From Citrobacter sp. MGH106 (GTDB lineage: Bacteria; Pseudomonadota; Gammaproteobacteria; Enterobacterales; Enterobacteriaceae), in contig NZ_KQ089822.1 in the NCBI RefSeq assembly GCF_001037495.1, forward strand, positions 1,860,001 through 1,924,000: a DNA stretch of 64,000 nt, read 5' to 3'. Under the pieces are notes generated by a model. The model made no database searches. It saw only the letters and a list, made by a program, of their open reading frames with translations, and was not told where the DNA came from. The position numbers and the translations under genes are program-made. This document shows positions 1-10,194 of the stretch, in pieces; position 1 is the first letter of the stretch; every line of letters begins with the position of its first letter.

Positions 1-1589
1 ACCACACACTGATACAGATCGATCTTATGATCGCGAATCGACGCCCAGTGCCCTAATGCTCCGCGAGGCGCTTCGGTAAAACCGATACCGCGACAGTGTT
101 GCGGCCAGCTTGCAGGTTCCCACTTATCGGTATTGGCAGTAGCCAGATTGCCGTTTTTCAGGTTGGTCATCAGTTTGTCGAAGAAGTATTGCAGTTTACT
201 CGCGGCCCACTGTGCTTCATGTGCGCGACACAGGATGCGACCCAGCGTTGACTGAATACCCGATAATGGCAGGTTGAGCGCGGACATCATTCGATCTACT
301 GATTCAATCGTGGCGGCATCTCCTTTGTGGTAGGCAATCAGCGTGCGCGCTAACGGTCCAACTTCCATGGCGTGACCACGCCAGCGAGGCGCTTTAATCC
401 AGGAGTAGCGTTCTTGCTCGTTGAGTTGCTGGATATGAATATCACTGCCTTTGACGTCGCCCGGGTTATACCAGGGCTCTGTGATACCTTCGAACGGATG
501 GCGGCCCAGTTGATCGTCAGGGTAACGATACCAGGCGTGATCTACGAATTCCTGAATCTGTTGCTGATCGGCCAGATCTACTGGCATCACGTTATTAAAA
601 TCGCCATTAATGACAGCGCCACCAGGCATCAGCAGACTCTTCTGGCTGAAGTCGTTAGCGATGTCCGGGAAAGCGCCGTAGCTCAATACGCATTTATCAG
701 ACAGTCCGGTACCAATTTGACTCCACGCCTTATTGAACTGGCCGATGGCCAGTGCGTCAGGGACCATCACATTGTTGATGAAGTCGGCTGTGCGGGTGAT
801 GATCGACTGAACCAGGTTGAGACGTTCCATATCGACAGCGCCTACCGCGCCGCTCTGATCGATGTTGATAGCGCATGGCATGCCGCCGACAATCCAGTTA
901 GGATGGGGATTCTTACCGCCAAACACGGTATGGATTTTGATAATCTCGCGCTGAAAATCGAGGGCTTCCAGATAGTGGGCAAAACCCATCAGGTTGGCCT
1001 CCGGCGACAGTTTGTACTGAGGGTGTCCCCAATAACCGTTACGGAAGATCCCCAACTGACCACCTTCGACAAATTTCTTCAGACGGTTTTGTACGTCAAA
1101 GAAGTAGCCAGGTGATGACATCGGCCACGAAGAGAGACTCTGTGCCAGTTGTGATGTTGCGCGCGGATCGGCTTTCAGGGCGTTCAGGACGTCAATACAG
1201 TCCATTCCGGCTAACTGATAAAAGTGCACCAGGTGGTCATGGCACCACAGTGTGGCCAGCATGATGTTACGAATGATGTTGGCGTTATCGGGCACTTTGA
1301 TGCCAATGGCATCTTCAATGGCATAGACCGATGCAAGCGCATGTACGCCGGTACATACTCCGCAAATACGTTCGACAAACGCCCAGGCGTCACGCGGGTC
1401 GCGTCCCTGAAGAATAATCTCCAGGCCCCGAAACATGGTGCCGCAGGAAACTGCATTAGTAATGATGTTTTGCTCATCAATGTTTACCTCGCATCGCATG
1501 TGTCCTTCGATACGGGTAATGGGGTCTACAACCAGACGACGACCGGCATTATTTACTGTATATCCCTGGGTTTGATACTGGTTACTCAT
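1..1589 (-). CDS. hyaB: Hydrogenase-1 large subunit HyaB (partial, 3' end outside window)
   Basis: NiFe uptake hydrogenase large subunit, which carries the Ni-Fe active site and oxidises H2 at the periplasmic side of the inner membrane. The reverse strand reads from ATG at 1589 for about 529 codons and runs off the left edge still open, as the roughly 597-residue family requires. The N-terminal nickel-binding motif [11 protein letters not shown] is readable around 1335-1375. The second, C-terminal Cys pair lies outside the window. The start overlaps the hyaA stop (ATGA), so the two are translationally coupled. Confidence 0.95.
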   Translation of the reverse strand, partial: MSNQYQTQGYTVNNAGRRLVVDPITRIEGHMRCEVNIDEQNIITNAVSCGTMFRGLEIILQGRDPRDAWAFVERICGVCTGVHALASVYAIEDAIGIKVPDNANIIRNIMLATLWCHDHLVHFYQLAGMDCIDVLNALKADPRATSQLAQSLSSWPMSSPGYFFDVQNRLKKFVEGGQLGIFRNGYWGHPQYKLSPEANLMGFAHYLEALDFQREIIKIHTVFGGKNPHPNWIVGGMPCAINIDQSGAVGAVDMERLNLVQSIITRTADFINNVMVPDALAIGQFNKAWSQIGTGLSDKCVLSYGAFPDIANDFSQKSLLMPGGAVINGDFNNVMPVDLADQQQIQEFVDHAWYRYPDDQLGRHPFEGITEPWYNPGDVKGSDIHIQQLNEQERYSWIKAPRWRGHAMEVGPLARTLIAYHKGDAATIESVDRMMSALNLPLSGIQSTLGRILCRAHEAQWAASKLQYFFDKLMTNLKNGNLATANTDKWEPASWPQHCRGIGFTEAPRGALGHWASIRDHKIDLYQCV

Positions 1590-2707
1590 GCCTGTTTGTC
1601 CTCTTTGTCTGACTGCTGTTGTCCGGCTTCTGCTAATTGCTGTTTATGTCGGTTGTGTTGATTCACGGCGCTGGCGACAGCATGCACGCCCACACTTGCG
1701 GCTACGACACCGAGGGCGGTGAGACCCACGGTATCGGCGGTAGAGTGAGTACCCATCTGTGGAATATCGACCACACGGCTATAGAACGAACCGCGATCCC
1801 AGAAACCGTTCTCTGAACATCCCAGACAACCGTGACCAGACTGGATCGGGAAGGAGACACCACCATTCCAGCGGGTGGTAGAACAGGCGTTATAGGTGGT
1901 TGGCCCTTTACAGCCCATTTTGTACAGGCAGTATCCTTTACGGGCGGCGTCATCATCCCAACTCTCGACGAACTCACCGGCATCAAAATGCGCGCGGCGG
2001 TAGCATTTGTCGTGAATGCGCTGGCCATAAAACATGAGTGGGCGTCCCAGACGATCCAGGTCAGGCAGACGATCAAAGGTCACCATATAAGTAATGATGG
2101 CGCTCATGACATCCGGGATGGGGGGGCAACCGGGGACCTTGACGATCGGTTTGTCGGTGATCACTTTATCGATAGGTGTCGCCTGGGTTGGATTAGGCCG
2201 GGCCGCCTGAACGCAGCCCCAGGACGCGCAGGTTCCCCAGGCGATAATCGCGCTGGCTCCCGCAGCGGCTCTCTTTAATTTCTCGATAAATGGGCGTCCG
2301 CCGCTGATGCAGAACATGCCTTGCTCACCCAGAGGAGGGTTACCTTCTACTGCCAATATATATCTGCCGTGGTAGCGGTTGAGGATGTCATCAAATACCT
2401 CTTCGGCCTGCGTACCGGCGGCGGCCATCAGGGTGTCGTCATAATCGAGGGAAATCAGTGAGAGGATGACATCTTTGGCGAGAGGGTGAGAGGAGCGGAT
2501 AAACGATTCGGTGCAGCAGGTACATTCCAGGCCATGGATCCAGACAACCGGAATTCTGGGTTTATTCTCCAGTGCCCAGGCTATTTTCGGCGTCATTCCG
2601 GCACCGAGACCCAGCGATGTGGCTGCAAGGCTACAATATTTGAGAAAACTGCGTCGGCTTACTCCCTTACGACGCATGGCTTGATAAAAAGTCTCCTCGT
2701 TATTCAT
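1586..2707 (-). CDS. hyaA: Hydrogenase-1 small subunit HyaA
   Basis: Iron-sulfur electron-transfer subunit of the membrane-bound uptake hydrogenase. I start it at MNNEETF (2707), the start used in E. coli, giving 373 residues; upstream in-frame codons lack family similarity. A twin-arginine signal with SRRSFLK is near residue 15, followed by a hydrophobic stretch, so the folded HyaAB pair goes out by Tat. Cys motifs ECTCC, CASWGC and the C-terminal GCLGCSENG ligate the three Fe-S clusters. A C-terminal membrane helix (about residues 325-345) anchors it. First gene of the hya operon; hyaB follows with overlap. Confidence 0.96.
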   Translation of the reverse strand: MNNEETFYQAMRRKGVSRRSFLKYCSLAATSLGLGAGMTPKIAWALENKPRIPVVWIHGLECTCCTESFIRSSHPLAKDVILSLISLDYDDTLMAAAGTQAEEVFDDILNRYHGRYILAVEGNPPLGEQGMFCISGGRPFIEKLKRAAAGASAIIAWGTCASWGCVQAARPNPTQATPIDKVITDKPIVKVPGCPPIPDVMSAIITYMVTFDRLPDLDRLGRPLMFYGQRIHDKCYRRAHFDAGEFVESWDDDAARKGYCLYKMGCKGPTTYNACSTTRWNGGVSFPIQSGHGCLGCSENGFWDRGSFYSRVVDIPQMGTHSTADTVGLTALGVVAASVGVHAVASAVNQHNRHKQQLAEAGQQQSDKEDKQA

Positions 2708-3305
2708 ATTCATAACGCGCGTTTCTTCTCCTTTCTGCACCGCACTCCACCAGTGGCATACGGTGCATTTGCGAACCCGCCGACGTTCTACTGACAAGGA
2801 AAATTATCGCATTGCACACCACATGTGCAGCGCGATTGCACTCCATCCTGTACTGGCAAACGCCGCCAGAGATAATGTGAAAAAAGAGTATCCGATCAGC
2901 GGTAAGAAACAATGCAATGGGTGTGGTTATATCTTATTGCGATATATTCGTGCCTGTTTTCTACTTTGCGGTCATGAAAGTGGTGCAAACAAGCTAACCG
3001 TAGAAAACGTAACCGGATCCATCGGGGCAAAAGCGATAAGTGGTAAAAGCGGAGATGGGCTGGCAAGTCTCAAAGAAATCCACGCAAGTGCGTGGGTTTT
3101 TAAAACTGTAATACGACGTTTGTACACAAGGTCCAATGTAGCGCTCCACTTTTTTTATGTGTGGATGCGCTTCTCCTTTTTACCTGATATGCAGTTGTCA
3201 GGAAAATATTACTGATACCACCTGTTATCGCTCAGTGATGAGATGTTTTCGTTATTATTTTTAGTAAGTTTAAAAAATATCATCATAAAATTTAGAATGT
3301 TTATT
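2708..3305. other. Intergenic region upstream of hya; left junction of the island
   Basis: About 600 bp without a supported gene. It must hold the hya promoter (minus strand) close to 2708-2950. At 3076-3101 there is a hairpin-forming sequence nearly identical to the one downstream of ychF (see repeat entry). The AT-rich part from about 3200 onward leads into the fimbrial adhesin 3' end. ORFs here look accidental. Confidence 0.7.
3076..3101 (+). repeat. Left att-like direct repeat / hairpin
   Basis: 26 bp containing the inverted repeat CCACGCAA-TGCGTGG. It matches 20730-20755 at 23 of 26 positions in the same orientation. The right copy sits where the ychF terminator is expected, next to a broken integrase. 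I read the pair as remnants of attL and attR flanking a 17.7-kb island. Two unrelated terminator hairpins that look alike remain possible. Confidence 0.55.
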
Positions 3306-4367
3306 TTATGGATAAATAATATTTAATGTGGCGGATGTGTTTATTTTACCCTGGGTAATGTTTTCTTTATCCCATGCGTAATAGTATACTGTCATCGGAA
3401 TTGAAAAATTATCGCTTATAGAGTGTCCAGCCGTAACATTATAAAGCAGCGTTGCCATACCCCTGCTGGTGTTTGAGGTGGAAATCATAACTGGTGTTTG
3501 CGGTTTACTCTGTAGAGTCAAACGCAATCCAATGCCTTTTATTCCAGATGCGCTGTTGTCCACGAGTACTGAATTATCAGAGGAGTGTAACGTATTGCTT
3601 GACAAAAACATTTCGATTGCCCGGTCTGAAGTGCCAGCTATGCTTATATCCTGACATCGCATATTCAATATAAAAGGTGTTAATCCGGGCTGGTTTGAAG
3701 AGTTAATCTGGTTTACTCCCAGGGTAGGGAGACTGACCGTCAACCCAGCATTAATAAATGAACAAGTAGTCTGTTTCGGTGAGTATTTAATTATCATGGG
3801 TTGACCAAACATGTCGCGCGTATCATATGGCCACCTGAAACCGTTGAATAGCCATGTGAATATTTTTTGTACCTGATTTAATGGCCATAATATGATTTCT
3901 GAAAAGGACAATCCACTAAGATCACTCACAAACAAAACATCATAAAGTTTCACTGTTTCTCCTGTGATAGCCATTCCTCCCTGGTTTACCAGCGAAAATC
4001 GTATGTTGAAACGGGTATTCAACTCTGAAGCAGAGTGCAATCCATTCGATTTCAAAGTAACTGTTGAATGAGTACTCGTTATTTCTGCAAGTATCATGTG
4101 TTTATTATTGTTGAATCCAAGAATGGTTGCGTATTTTATGTTATTTGAGAGTATCGGAGTATACGCAAAATCACTATTATATGTTGTACAGTTAAAAGTG
4201 CCAGCATACTGAGTAGTGAACGTCCCCGTCCATTCTGGCGTAGCCGTGCTTAGTTTGTCTGATAAATCGACATTTATGGGGGCGGCATAGCTTATACCAT
4301 TACCGGAGCAGGTTGCGTAGCTAGTGCTGCTGACAAAAGCTAACAACATGAGAAGGAGCCACTTCAT
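3306..4367 (-). CDS. Fimbrial tip adhesin-like protein
   Basis: Predicted two-domain fimbrial tip protein of 353 residues, last gene of the chaperone-usher operon. An N-terminal signal peptide (residues 1-18, ending SYA) is followed by a receptor-binding-type domain with an early Cys pair (ATCSG and NCTTY). The C-terminal third, from about TCSFINAG on, looks like a pilin domain with one Cys pair, a conserved beta-zipper pattern and a hydrophobic end closing ATLNIIYP. Start lies 17 bp after the usher stop. Receptor unknown; family assignment rests on position, length and domain layout. Confidence 0.85.
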   Translation of the reverse strand: MKWLLLMLLAFVSSTSYATCSGNGISYAAPINVDLSDKLSTATPEWTGTFTTQYAGTFNCTTYNSDFAYTPILSNNIKYATILGFNNNKHMILAEITSTHSTVTLKSNGLHSASELNTRFNIRFSLVNQGGMAITGETVKLYDVLFVSDLSGLSFSEIILWPLNQVQKIFTWLFNGFRWPYDTRDMFGQPMIIKYSPKQTTCSFINAGLTVSLPTLGVNQINSSNQPGLTPFILNMRCQDISIAGTSDRAIEMFLSSNTLHSSDNSVLVDNSASGIKGIGLRLTLQSKPQTPVMISTSNTSRGMATLLYNVTAGHSISDNFSIPMTVYYYAWDKENITQGKINTSATLNIIYP

Positions 4368-4384
4368 TATTATTGATCCTGTTT

Positions 4385-6877
4385 TTATTTACAAATAGCA
4401 GTAGGTGAATTCAAACTGAATACGGGATATGTTATGTCACAGTAACTATCACGCATCCTGACTCTCAGGCGTTTTGGTGGATGTTCTGCACGCAAATAAA
4501 GCATGCTTGCCTGGCCGACATAACCAACAGAGATATTCTCTTCATTAAAGACTTCAGTACCGAAAGGTAGGGGAGAAGCATCAGACCGTGTTGCGTGAAG
4601 TTCCCATGTTTGTCGCTTATCTGTTTCAAAATATAGATAATTAATTGCACCATCGTATGGTGCGCTATTTGCCATATTTCCTATTATTTCTGCTCCTGAA
4701 TGGGTGTCTGTTTCTGCTAACGTAATTGAATTTTTGCGATAAGGCGTAGCATAAGGTACAAGTGCCAGGCCCTTATTGTTTGTAATGATGCTTTCATCAC
4801 CATTTATCATTAACCCTGAGGCTGCAGGTGCTTCTACGATAGTCATCGTATTGCTTATTTCATTCGAGGTGAGAATACTCCATGGGAACGCTACAATGCT
4901 TCCTCGACTGCTCATACCTGACTGCCGAAAATTCGCTGATTTGCTGTATGATGTCCCCAGGGTAGAATAGTTGGACCTGTATGTGGCATTAAGACTCGCC
5001 ATATTATCACCATTATTTGAGTGGCTTTCGGACAGGGAATAAGTTAACCGGTTAGAAGCCATTGCGGTCCCGCTTATACTAATGTTGCTTTGTTCATAAT
5101 GTGTATCACTGGCAGAAACACTGGAACTTATCCAGGCTGTCTCTTCAAATAATGAAAATGGCAAACTTAATGAAGCATACATACGCGTTTCTTCTTTTCC
5201 TTGAATATCCCTTACGCGGCTGGAAGAGATGGAATAGCTGGTTTTTCCCACCGAATTTGAATATCCCATTTGATATTCAAGTTTTTTTTGTCCTGAATCC
5301 CAGTAATCGCTCTGTGTACCCGATAAAAATATAGTCCCCCATGAGTCAGTCAAACGCTGGTTTAAGTTGAGCGTAAATGTATTTTTAGGACGTGTAGTGT
5401 ATGTTGCCTCTTTAGTATTAAAAGGCATATCTGTTGCATTGTAAACATTATCCGCATAGTCTTCATGGCTTATTTTCAGAAGATGATAACTCTCATGTGA
5501 ATAAAGTGCATCGTTGAAACTATAATATCCTTTAGTTGAATAATGATAAGCCGCCACAGTAAAGTTTGTGGCAGTGGAATCGATAAATTTGCTGTAGGAT
5601 ATCCTGTAGCTTTGCCCACTATTTGTAGCATTCTCTAGCTTAGTGTTTGCGTGGGTAACATCTATTGAAACTGCGCCGAAAGGAAGGTTCCAGCCAGAAC
5701 CGAACAAACTAGCCTGGTAGTTATCACTAATGATCGCCCCGGTGTAACCCGTAATTAGGTTATTGATGCCATAACTGAAAGTCCCCTGAACAAAAGAGGG
5801 AGTGGTATCAATAGTGGTCTGGTTAACTTTCCCTGCAATAATACCGTATTGAGTTACCCCTGCTTTTAGCATGCCAGGCACAGATGAAAAAGGCACGGTG
5901 AAAGATTGCTCTGTCCCATCGGCTTCACGAATGACCACCAGGAGATCACCTGCGGAACCTGTTGGCTGAATACTGTCCAGGGAAAATTGGCCCGGTGGTA
6001 CATTCTCCTGGTAAATGATATTGCCGCTTTGGATTACTTTAACGAGAGCGTTTGTCTGCGCGATACCATGTATCACTGGAGAAAAACCTTGTTGAGAATT
6101 AGGCCGCATTTTCATCTCAGAATTAATTGAAAACCCTCGGATCCTAAGGGAGTCAAAGAGATCTCCGGGTGTATAGAAATCACCGAAAGTCAGATTTGAT
6201 TTCAGTCCGGCAATGGGTTTGCGAAAGTAACGGGTATTATTTTCCCACTGGCCTTCGTTACTGGTGCGCTTACTCCATGTGCTGTTATCACGAAATTGCC
6301 AACCGAGCAGATTAACCCCGGAATTAAGACCAGCGTAGAAATCATCATTGTTGACTTTTGGGGGTGTTTTAGTTTGCGTGTTGTAGTAGGTCATGTTGTA
6401 TGAAAGTGTTATTGCAGAGATACCTTCATCCCAAAATTGTGGGGCAACATAACCTTCTTCTGTACGAATTATCGCGGCCTGAGGAACAGTAAGTTTTACA
6501 CTTAACGAACCTGGATCCGTTTCAATACGTCCTCCCTGTACCAAATCATACAATTGCACCTGAGCGGATTCAGTTGCAGGTGTAGGGATATTTTGAGTAT
6601 TAATTCCTAGTAGTTGTGAATCTTTCCAGTCGAGACGGATATCATCTCGTTCTTTGCCGTATATGACATCATAGCAGCCTTTCCAGTTACCATTTACGTA
6701 GATATTTAATGGATGTTTACCAACTGGCATTTCATTATTTTCATAAAAGCGAGAAAGATCAGACTTGCCAGATGCTCCTGCAAGTATAGAAGTATCGAAA
6801 GTCAGGGCGCTCGATCTGTACGAAAATAGAAGCGGACATATAACCAATAGATAAAACTTGTTTTGTGTAATTTGCAT
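4385..6877 (-). CDS. Fimbrial outer-membrane usher
   Basis: Outer-membrane usher (FimD/PapC family) of 830 residues that receives chaperone-subunit complexes and threads the growing pilus through the outer membrane. It has a signal peptide (about residues 1-24), then the typical usher N-terminal domain (LSRFYENNEMPVGKH), a long beta-barrel region with a plug, and C-terminal domains ending with a Cys pair (SYCDI ... AICK). Family length is normal. Placed between chaperone and adhesin with 15-17 bp gaps. No frameshift seen, so it is probably functional. Confidence 0.95.
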   Translation of the reverse strand: MQITQNKFYLLVICPLLFSYRSSALTFDTSILAGASGKSDLSRFYENNEMPVGKHPLNIYVNGNWKGCYDVIYGKERDDIRLDWKDSQLLGINTQNIPTPATESAQVQLYDLVQGGRIETDPGSLSVKLTVPQAAIIRTEEGYVAPQFWDEGISAITLSYNMTYYNTQTKTPPKVNNDDFYAGLNSGVNLLGWQFRDNSTWSKRTSNEGQWENNTRYFRKPIAGLKSNLTFGDFYTPGDLFDSLRIRGFSINSEMKMRPNSQQGFSPVIHGIAQTNALVKVIQSGNIIYQENVPPGQFSLDSIQPTGSAGDLLVVIREADGTEQSFTVPFSSVPGMLKAGVTQYGIIAGKVNQTTIDTTPSFVQGTFSYGINNLITGYTGAIISDNYQASLFGSGWNLPFGAVSIDVTHANTKLENATNSGQSYRISYSKFIDSTATNFTVAAYHYSTKGYYSFNDALYSHESYHLLKISHEDYADNVYNATDMPFNTKEATYTTRPKNTFTLNLNQRLTDSWGTIFLSGTQSDYWDSGQKKLEYQMGYSNSVGKTSYSISSSRVRDIQGKEETRMYASLSLPFSLFEETAWISSSVSASDTHYEQSNISISGTAMASNRLTYSLSESHSNNGDNMASLNATYRSNYSTLGTSYSKSANFRQSGMSSRGSIVAFPWSILTSNEISNTMTIVEAPAASGLMINGDESIITNNKGLALVPYATPYRKNSITLAETDTHSGAEIIGNMANSAPYDGAINYLYFETDKRQTWELHATRSDASPLPFGTEVFNEENISVGYVGQASMLYLRAEHPPKRLRVRMRDSYCDITYPVFSLNSPTAICK

Positions 6878-6892
6878 GATGAAACATTCCTA

Positions 6893-7588
6893 TCACTGAC
6901 TGGTGATAGTGTGGCGTTTATATGCCCCCAGGTCATCAACATACATAATCCAGTATTTTTGACCCGGGTTGATAGTTTTTGTTGTTAAGGTGATTTCATG
7001 TGCAAATGGCGAAATCATCAACGGCTCATTCAGTAATTTATCTTTTTGAATATTTTCAATATTAGCGATAGTAATATTAAAAGGACTTTCATTAATGATA
7101 CGTAGCTGCTTATGTTCTGCGATAAATTTTAGCCTGGACAATGCACTATCCACAGAACCATTTAAAGCGGCAGGGCGATAAAATAGTTTGATACGAGTCT
7201 TGATAGCAAGTTGTATTGTATTCTGACCATGTAAATTTTCAGGGGTCGGTGGAATATCCAGTACATTGAGAAAGAAAACGGATTCACGATCTGTCGGCAG
7301 ATTCGCCGGTATCTTTTTGATGCGAAGATGTTGACCATTATTAGGGTTAACCTTTATTACTGGGGGGGAAAGCAGAAAGGGAACATTTGCAGTTTCTGGG
7401 GTTGATTTTATGTTCCCATCATCAATCCATGATTGAACTAAAGAAGGAGCATCGCCATTATTAATTAATTGAACGATAACTTCTTTACTCTTTTCAGGAT
7501 AAAGAATTCGCGTGCCATTGATCACTATATTAGCATGTGTATTGCTAATGCTTAGAAAAAACACAGTCAGTAAAGTTGCTTTAAGCAT
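6893..7588 (-). CDS. Periplasmic fimbrial chaperone (PapD family)
   Basis: 231-residue periplasmic chaperone that donates a beta strand to fimbrial subunits. Signal peptide residues 1-19 (ends THA), then the conserved start of the first Ig domain (NIVINGTRILYPEKSKE), the subunit-binding arginine/lysine region, and the diagnostic ESVFFLNVLDIPP motif around residue 105-117. The F1-G1 loop is short, as in FGS-type chaperones that assemble rod-like pili. Second gene of the operon; the usher starts 15 bp after it ends. Confidence 0.94.
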   Translation of the reverse strand: MLKATLLTVFFLSISNTHANIVINGTRILYPEKSKEVIVQLINNGDAPSLVQSWIDDGNIKSTPETANVPFLLSPPVIKVNPNNGQHLRIKKIPANLPTDRESVFFLNVLDIPPTPENLHGQNTIQLAIKTRIKLFYRPAALNGSVDSALSRLKFIAEHKQLRIINESPFNITIANIENIQKDKLLNEPLMISPFAHEITLTTKTINPGQKYWIMYVDDLGAYKRHTITSQ

Positions 7589-7602
7589 GATTATAACCTT
7601 TA

Positions 7603-7632
7603 ATTCAGACTCTGCTTTTGCAGAGTCTGAAT
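7603..7632 (-). terminator. Intercistronic hairpin after the major fimbrial subunit
   Basis: Perfect 13-bp stem (attcagactctgc / gcagagtctgaat) with a TTTT loop, lying between the major subunit stop and the chaperone start, with no good U run after it. In fimbrial operons such hairpins usually attenuate or stabilise mRNA so that the main pilin is made in excess. That role is inferred. Confidence 0.7.
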
Positions 7633-7641
7633 GGGTGAGAC

Positions 7642-8229
7642 TTACAGGTATGAAATGGTATAAGTAACGTTCGAACTTAATGCCCCCACAGTGGCGGCAG
7701 TGGTATTTGTCTTATAGTAGTAAACATCCAGAGTGAGTGTCTCTTCGTCAGATAATTTTGCGGCTTCTGTAATCGAGGTTGTATATGGTTGGTTTAGAAT
7801 AATTGGTGCGGTAGCACCCGGCTCTACAAGTGAGAAGCCAACATTACGTGCAACGCTTGGGTCGTTTTCGTTGACGGAGTTATTTAATAAATATTTCCCA
7901 TCAGTTGAAATATTATCAGCAGAAAAGAAATTAATTTTCAAAAAATGGATGCCTGAGGTACTAACTGCTGGTGTACAATCAGAGAATGTCATTGAAAATG
8001 ACTTTTTATTTTTGTTGATAAGGCCTACAGTATTTCCTGCTTCCGTAATTGTAATAGGAGAGAGCGCTACAGTAAAGTCAGCACTTTTACCTCCATTAAT
8101 TGTACAAGTTGTATCTGTAATAGCACCACTAAAGTTGATAACGCCACCAGCAGTATCGTCGGCAGCAATCGTACTTGCTGAAGTGGTAACTGCTGCAAAT
8201 GCAGATACGATCATGACCTTTTTAATCAT
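7642..8229 (-). CDS. Major fimbrial subunit (FimA-like pilin)
   Basis: Main structural pilin, 195 residues. I start it at MIKKVMIV (8229) because an RBS-like CGGAG sits 8 bases upstream and the signal peptide begins there; the longer open frame to 8295 adds residues with no signal character. The signal ends around ASTIAA, followed by the pilin hallmarks: GGVINFSGAITDTTCTING (first Cys), second Cys in FSDCTPA, and the penultimate tyrosine and hydrophobic end VTYTISYL. First gene of the operon chaperone-usher-adhesin, promoter in 8230-8643. Confidence 0.93.
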   Translation of the reverse strand: MIKKVMIVSAFAAVTTSASTIAADDTAGGVINFSGAITDTTCTINGGKSADFTVALSPITITEAGNTVGLINKNKKSFSMTFSDCTPAVSTSGIHFLKINFFSADNISTDGKYLLNNSVNENDPSVARNVGFSLVEPGATAPIILNQPYTTSITEAAKLSDEETLTLDVYYYKTNTTAATVGALSSNVTYTISYL

Positions 8230-8643
8230 AATAAACTCCGTTTGATTGATATCAAATAATATGGGTATGTAGCGGGGGAGTTGATTCTTTCGCACAGATT
8301 TACCATTGAATTAAATACGTGACTAAAATTTTCTAATCAGAAACATCAGAGGTATATGTATGTCGATGAAACGACTCTGCTTCAACGTGAGTATCATGCA
8401 ACAAAAAGACACATATCAAAACATTATACTGATTAATGGCGATAAACGACATTATAATCTTCTTTGCTGGGCTGAATTATTTTTACTATCTACTACGCCT
8501 GATATATCTATGCATAATAATCATTTAATAATTCTTAATTAACCAGGATATATAACTTCATTGCGGTTAATTAGTTGGCTTTACTTGACGCATAATATTT
8601 TGTGGGTATTATTTCTCTTATGTACTAGCTCGTAAGGATACTT
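8230..8643. promoter_or_regulatory. Divergent AT-rich control region between fimbriae and regulator
   Basis: About 410 bp between the fimbrial operon (minus) and the ToxR-like regulator (plus). Very AT rich, a typical place for H-NS silencing and for the binding site of the adjacent regulator. A 60-codon ORF at 8360-8542 has no recognisable features. I see no invertible element with clear terminal repeats, so phase switching by inversion is not supported. Confidence 0.6.
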
Positions 8644-9453
8644 ATGAAGTACCTCATTGATCTTACAATGCTTTACGAAGTCGATAGCGGAATTATTATG
8701 ATTAATGGTGAGGAAGAATCATCGATTCATTTATCTAATCAAGGTGCAAGATTATTATACGTATTAATCATTAATAATGGACACGTAGTAGAACGTGAAG
8801 ATTTGATAAAGAAAGTGTGGGAAGATCATGGATTCACAGGTTCTTCAGTGAGTCTGAATGTAGCTGTAAGTGAAATAAGAAAAGCGTTTCGTTATCTCGG
8901 ATGTGACCCCATGCTGATAAGGACCATCCGTGGCAAGGGTTTCTGTCTTGAGGCGAATATTGATCATCACACACTGAGAGTTTCTGATAGTCAAAAACAG
9001 GTGGCAGAAAAAATACCCCGCAATAAAATTTTCCTCATGAATACCCGTTGGCATTTTTGTTCTCAATTTTCACGACAGCATGTATGGAAGTTGAGGGTGT
9101 TTTTTATCAGTATTTTTATAGGGATAACTACATTTTTGCTACTAATCCGAAAAGACGATTACCCGCACCCGTATTCAGAAGGTATTCATCAACATTTTCT
9201 CGGTAAAATTAGTGAATGTGCAGTTTATTTTGTTGGGAAAAACAAAGTTGAGCCAGTAAATCATTATCTGGACAGGATACGAAATATGATTGTTGATGAG
9301 CATGTCAATTGTCAATTACCCGGTGCTGATGTCTACTATTCAAACTTTGGACAACACCAGATTGAAATTGTTTTTTTAGGTGTGTGCTATTGGAATAAAG
9401 AGGCCGACGATTATAAAAATTGTATATCTTACAGGAACATGACAGGAACTTAG
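8644..9453 (+). CDS. Membrane-anchored winged-helix regulator (CadC/ToxR type, MarT-like)
   Basis: 269 residues. Residues about 25-105 form an OmpR-type winged helix (REDLIKKVWED, SVSLNVAVSEIRKAFRYLG, IRTIRGKGF). A single membrane helix spans about 151-168, then a roughly 100-residue periplasmic tail. Such proteins bind DNA from the inner membrane and sense periplasmic signals. Followed without a gap by a FidL-like partner, as in the Salmonella marT-fidL pair, and divergent from a fimbrial operon that it probably controls. Target and signal are inferred. GTA/AT-rich codon use points to horizontal origin. Confidence 0.85.
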   Translation: MKYLIDLTMLYEVDSGIIMINGEEESSIHLSNQGARLLYVLIINNGHVVEREDLIKKVWEDHGFTGSSVSLNVAVSEIRKAFRYLGCDPMLIRTIRGKGFCLEANIDHHTLRVSDSQKQVAEKIPRNKIFLMNTRWHFCSQFSRQHVWKLRVFFISIFIGITTFLLLIRKDDYPHPYSEGIHQHFLGKISECAVYFVGKNKVEPVNHYLDRIRNMIVDEHVNCQLPGADVYYSNFGQHQIEIVFLGVCYWNKEADDYKNCISYRNMTGT

Positions 9454-9945
9454 ATGATGACTGATAAGTTGTTAAAGATAATATTTGTCATAATTATGTT
9501 GATTGCCACTGGTTGTGTGATTTTTTATTACTTTATCCGGGATGAACATCATCTTGATGATTTTCGGTGTCAATCAGATGTCGTTGTACGTAAAGCTGAT
9601 TCATCTGGTGAAGATGCAGAGATCCGTGTGACATCTTTTTTTATCTTTAATAGTTCTGGCGCTGTTACTATCATTCATAAAGGAATAATGACTCAGAAGG
9701 GGGAAAGTTATCTGATTAATAGAGATTATCAGGTTAGTGTAGATAAGGTCGTTGGTTCAAATATTTTTAATATAACGGATGTGAAAATGACTAAAACTCC
9801 AGAGGATTTAGCGCCTGAGGTTATGTTAAATGAAATGGTACTTGGAGGTACAAACTTCTTCTCTGTCTCTCAGATCAAGGGGCAGGTGAGGCTTATCCAG
9901 GGACTTGTACTACCTGTTATGGTTTGCGTTGATATGCATTCGTGA
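9454..9945 (+). CDS. FidL-like membrane protein
   Basis: 163 residues with one N-terminal membrane helix (about 7-28) and a periplasmic domain. The layout, size and position directly after a ToxR-like regulator (its ATG follows the previous stop codon) match FidL, the partner of MarT. By analogy with ToxS it may stabilise the regulator's periplasmic part. A second ATG follows the first immediately; either could be used. Similarity is by recall and context, not by an alignment. Confidence 0.75.
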   Translation: MMTDKLLKIIFVIIMLIATGCVIFYYFIRDEHHLDDFRCQSDVVVRKADSSGEDAEIRVTSFFIFNSSGAVTIIHKGIMTQKGESYLINRDYQVSVDKVVGSNIFNITDVKMTKTPEDLAPEVMLNEMVLGGTNFFSVSQIKGQVRLIQGLVLPVMVCVDMHS

Positions 9946-10194
9946 ATTTTATTTGGCCGTTTCAATACGGAGATTTCCATCACGGATAATTGCAGTTGTT
10001 TGAGTTGCTGTAGTTAGCTAACCAAAGTTTAAATGATTTCCTTAGAGATTTAATCCCTTATGCCGATGCTGGGGAAAATGACTCTTTATCGTTTTTCATC
10101 TGCGCCCACTCTCTGACTATAAACTCAAAGGTGTTAGATACGCCACCGATCTTGCGGCTGGAATAGCGTCAGCGAGTACAGGGTCACCACATTG
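9946..10194. other. Intergenic region between FidL-like gene and permease gene
   Basis: 250 bp. The convergent 3' ends meet here. A minus-strand reading around 10030-10170 (with KIGGVSNTFEFIVREWAQ) looks like a protein fragment but I cannot name it. There is no room for the ABC ATPase that would normally follow the permease. Confidence 0.4.

Noticed and set aside
372-1115. 247-codon plus-strand frame
   Set aside because: Antisense shadow of hyaB, whose reading frame runs off the window edge.
2763-3215. 150-codon ORF upstream of hya
   Set aside because: Overlaps the hyaA start region and the att-like hairpin; composition does not look coding.
8360-8542. 60-codon ORF in the fimbrial control region
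   Set aside because: No clear RBS, no similarity recognised, AT-rich sequence makes such ORFs common. Kept only as a note.
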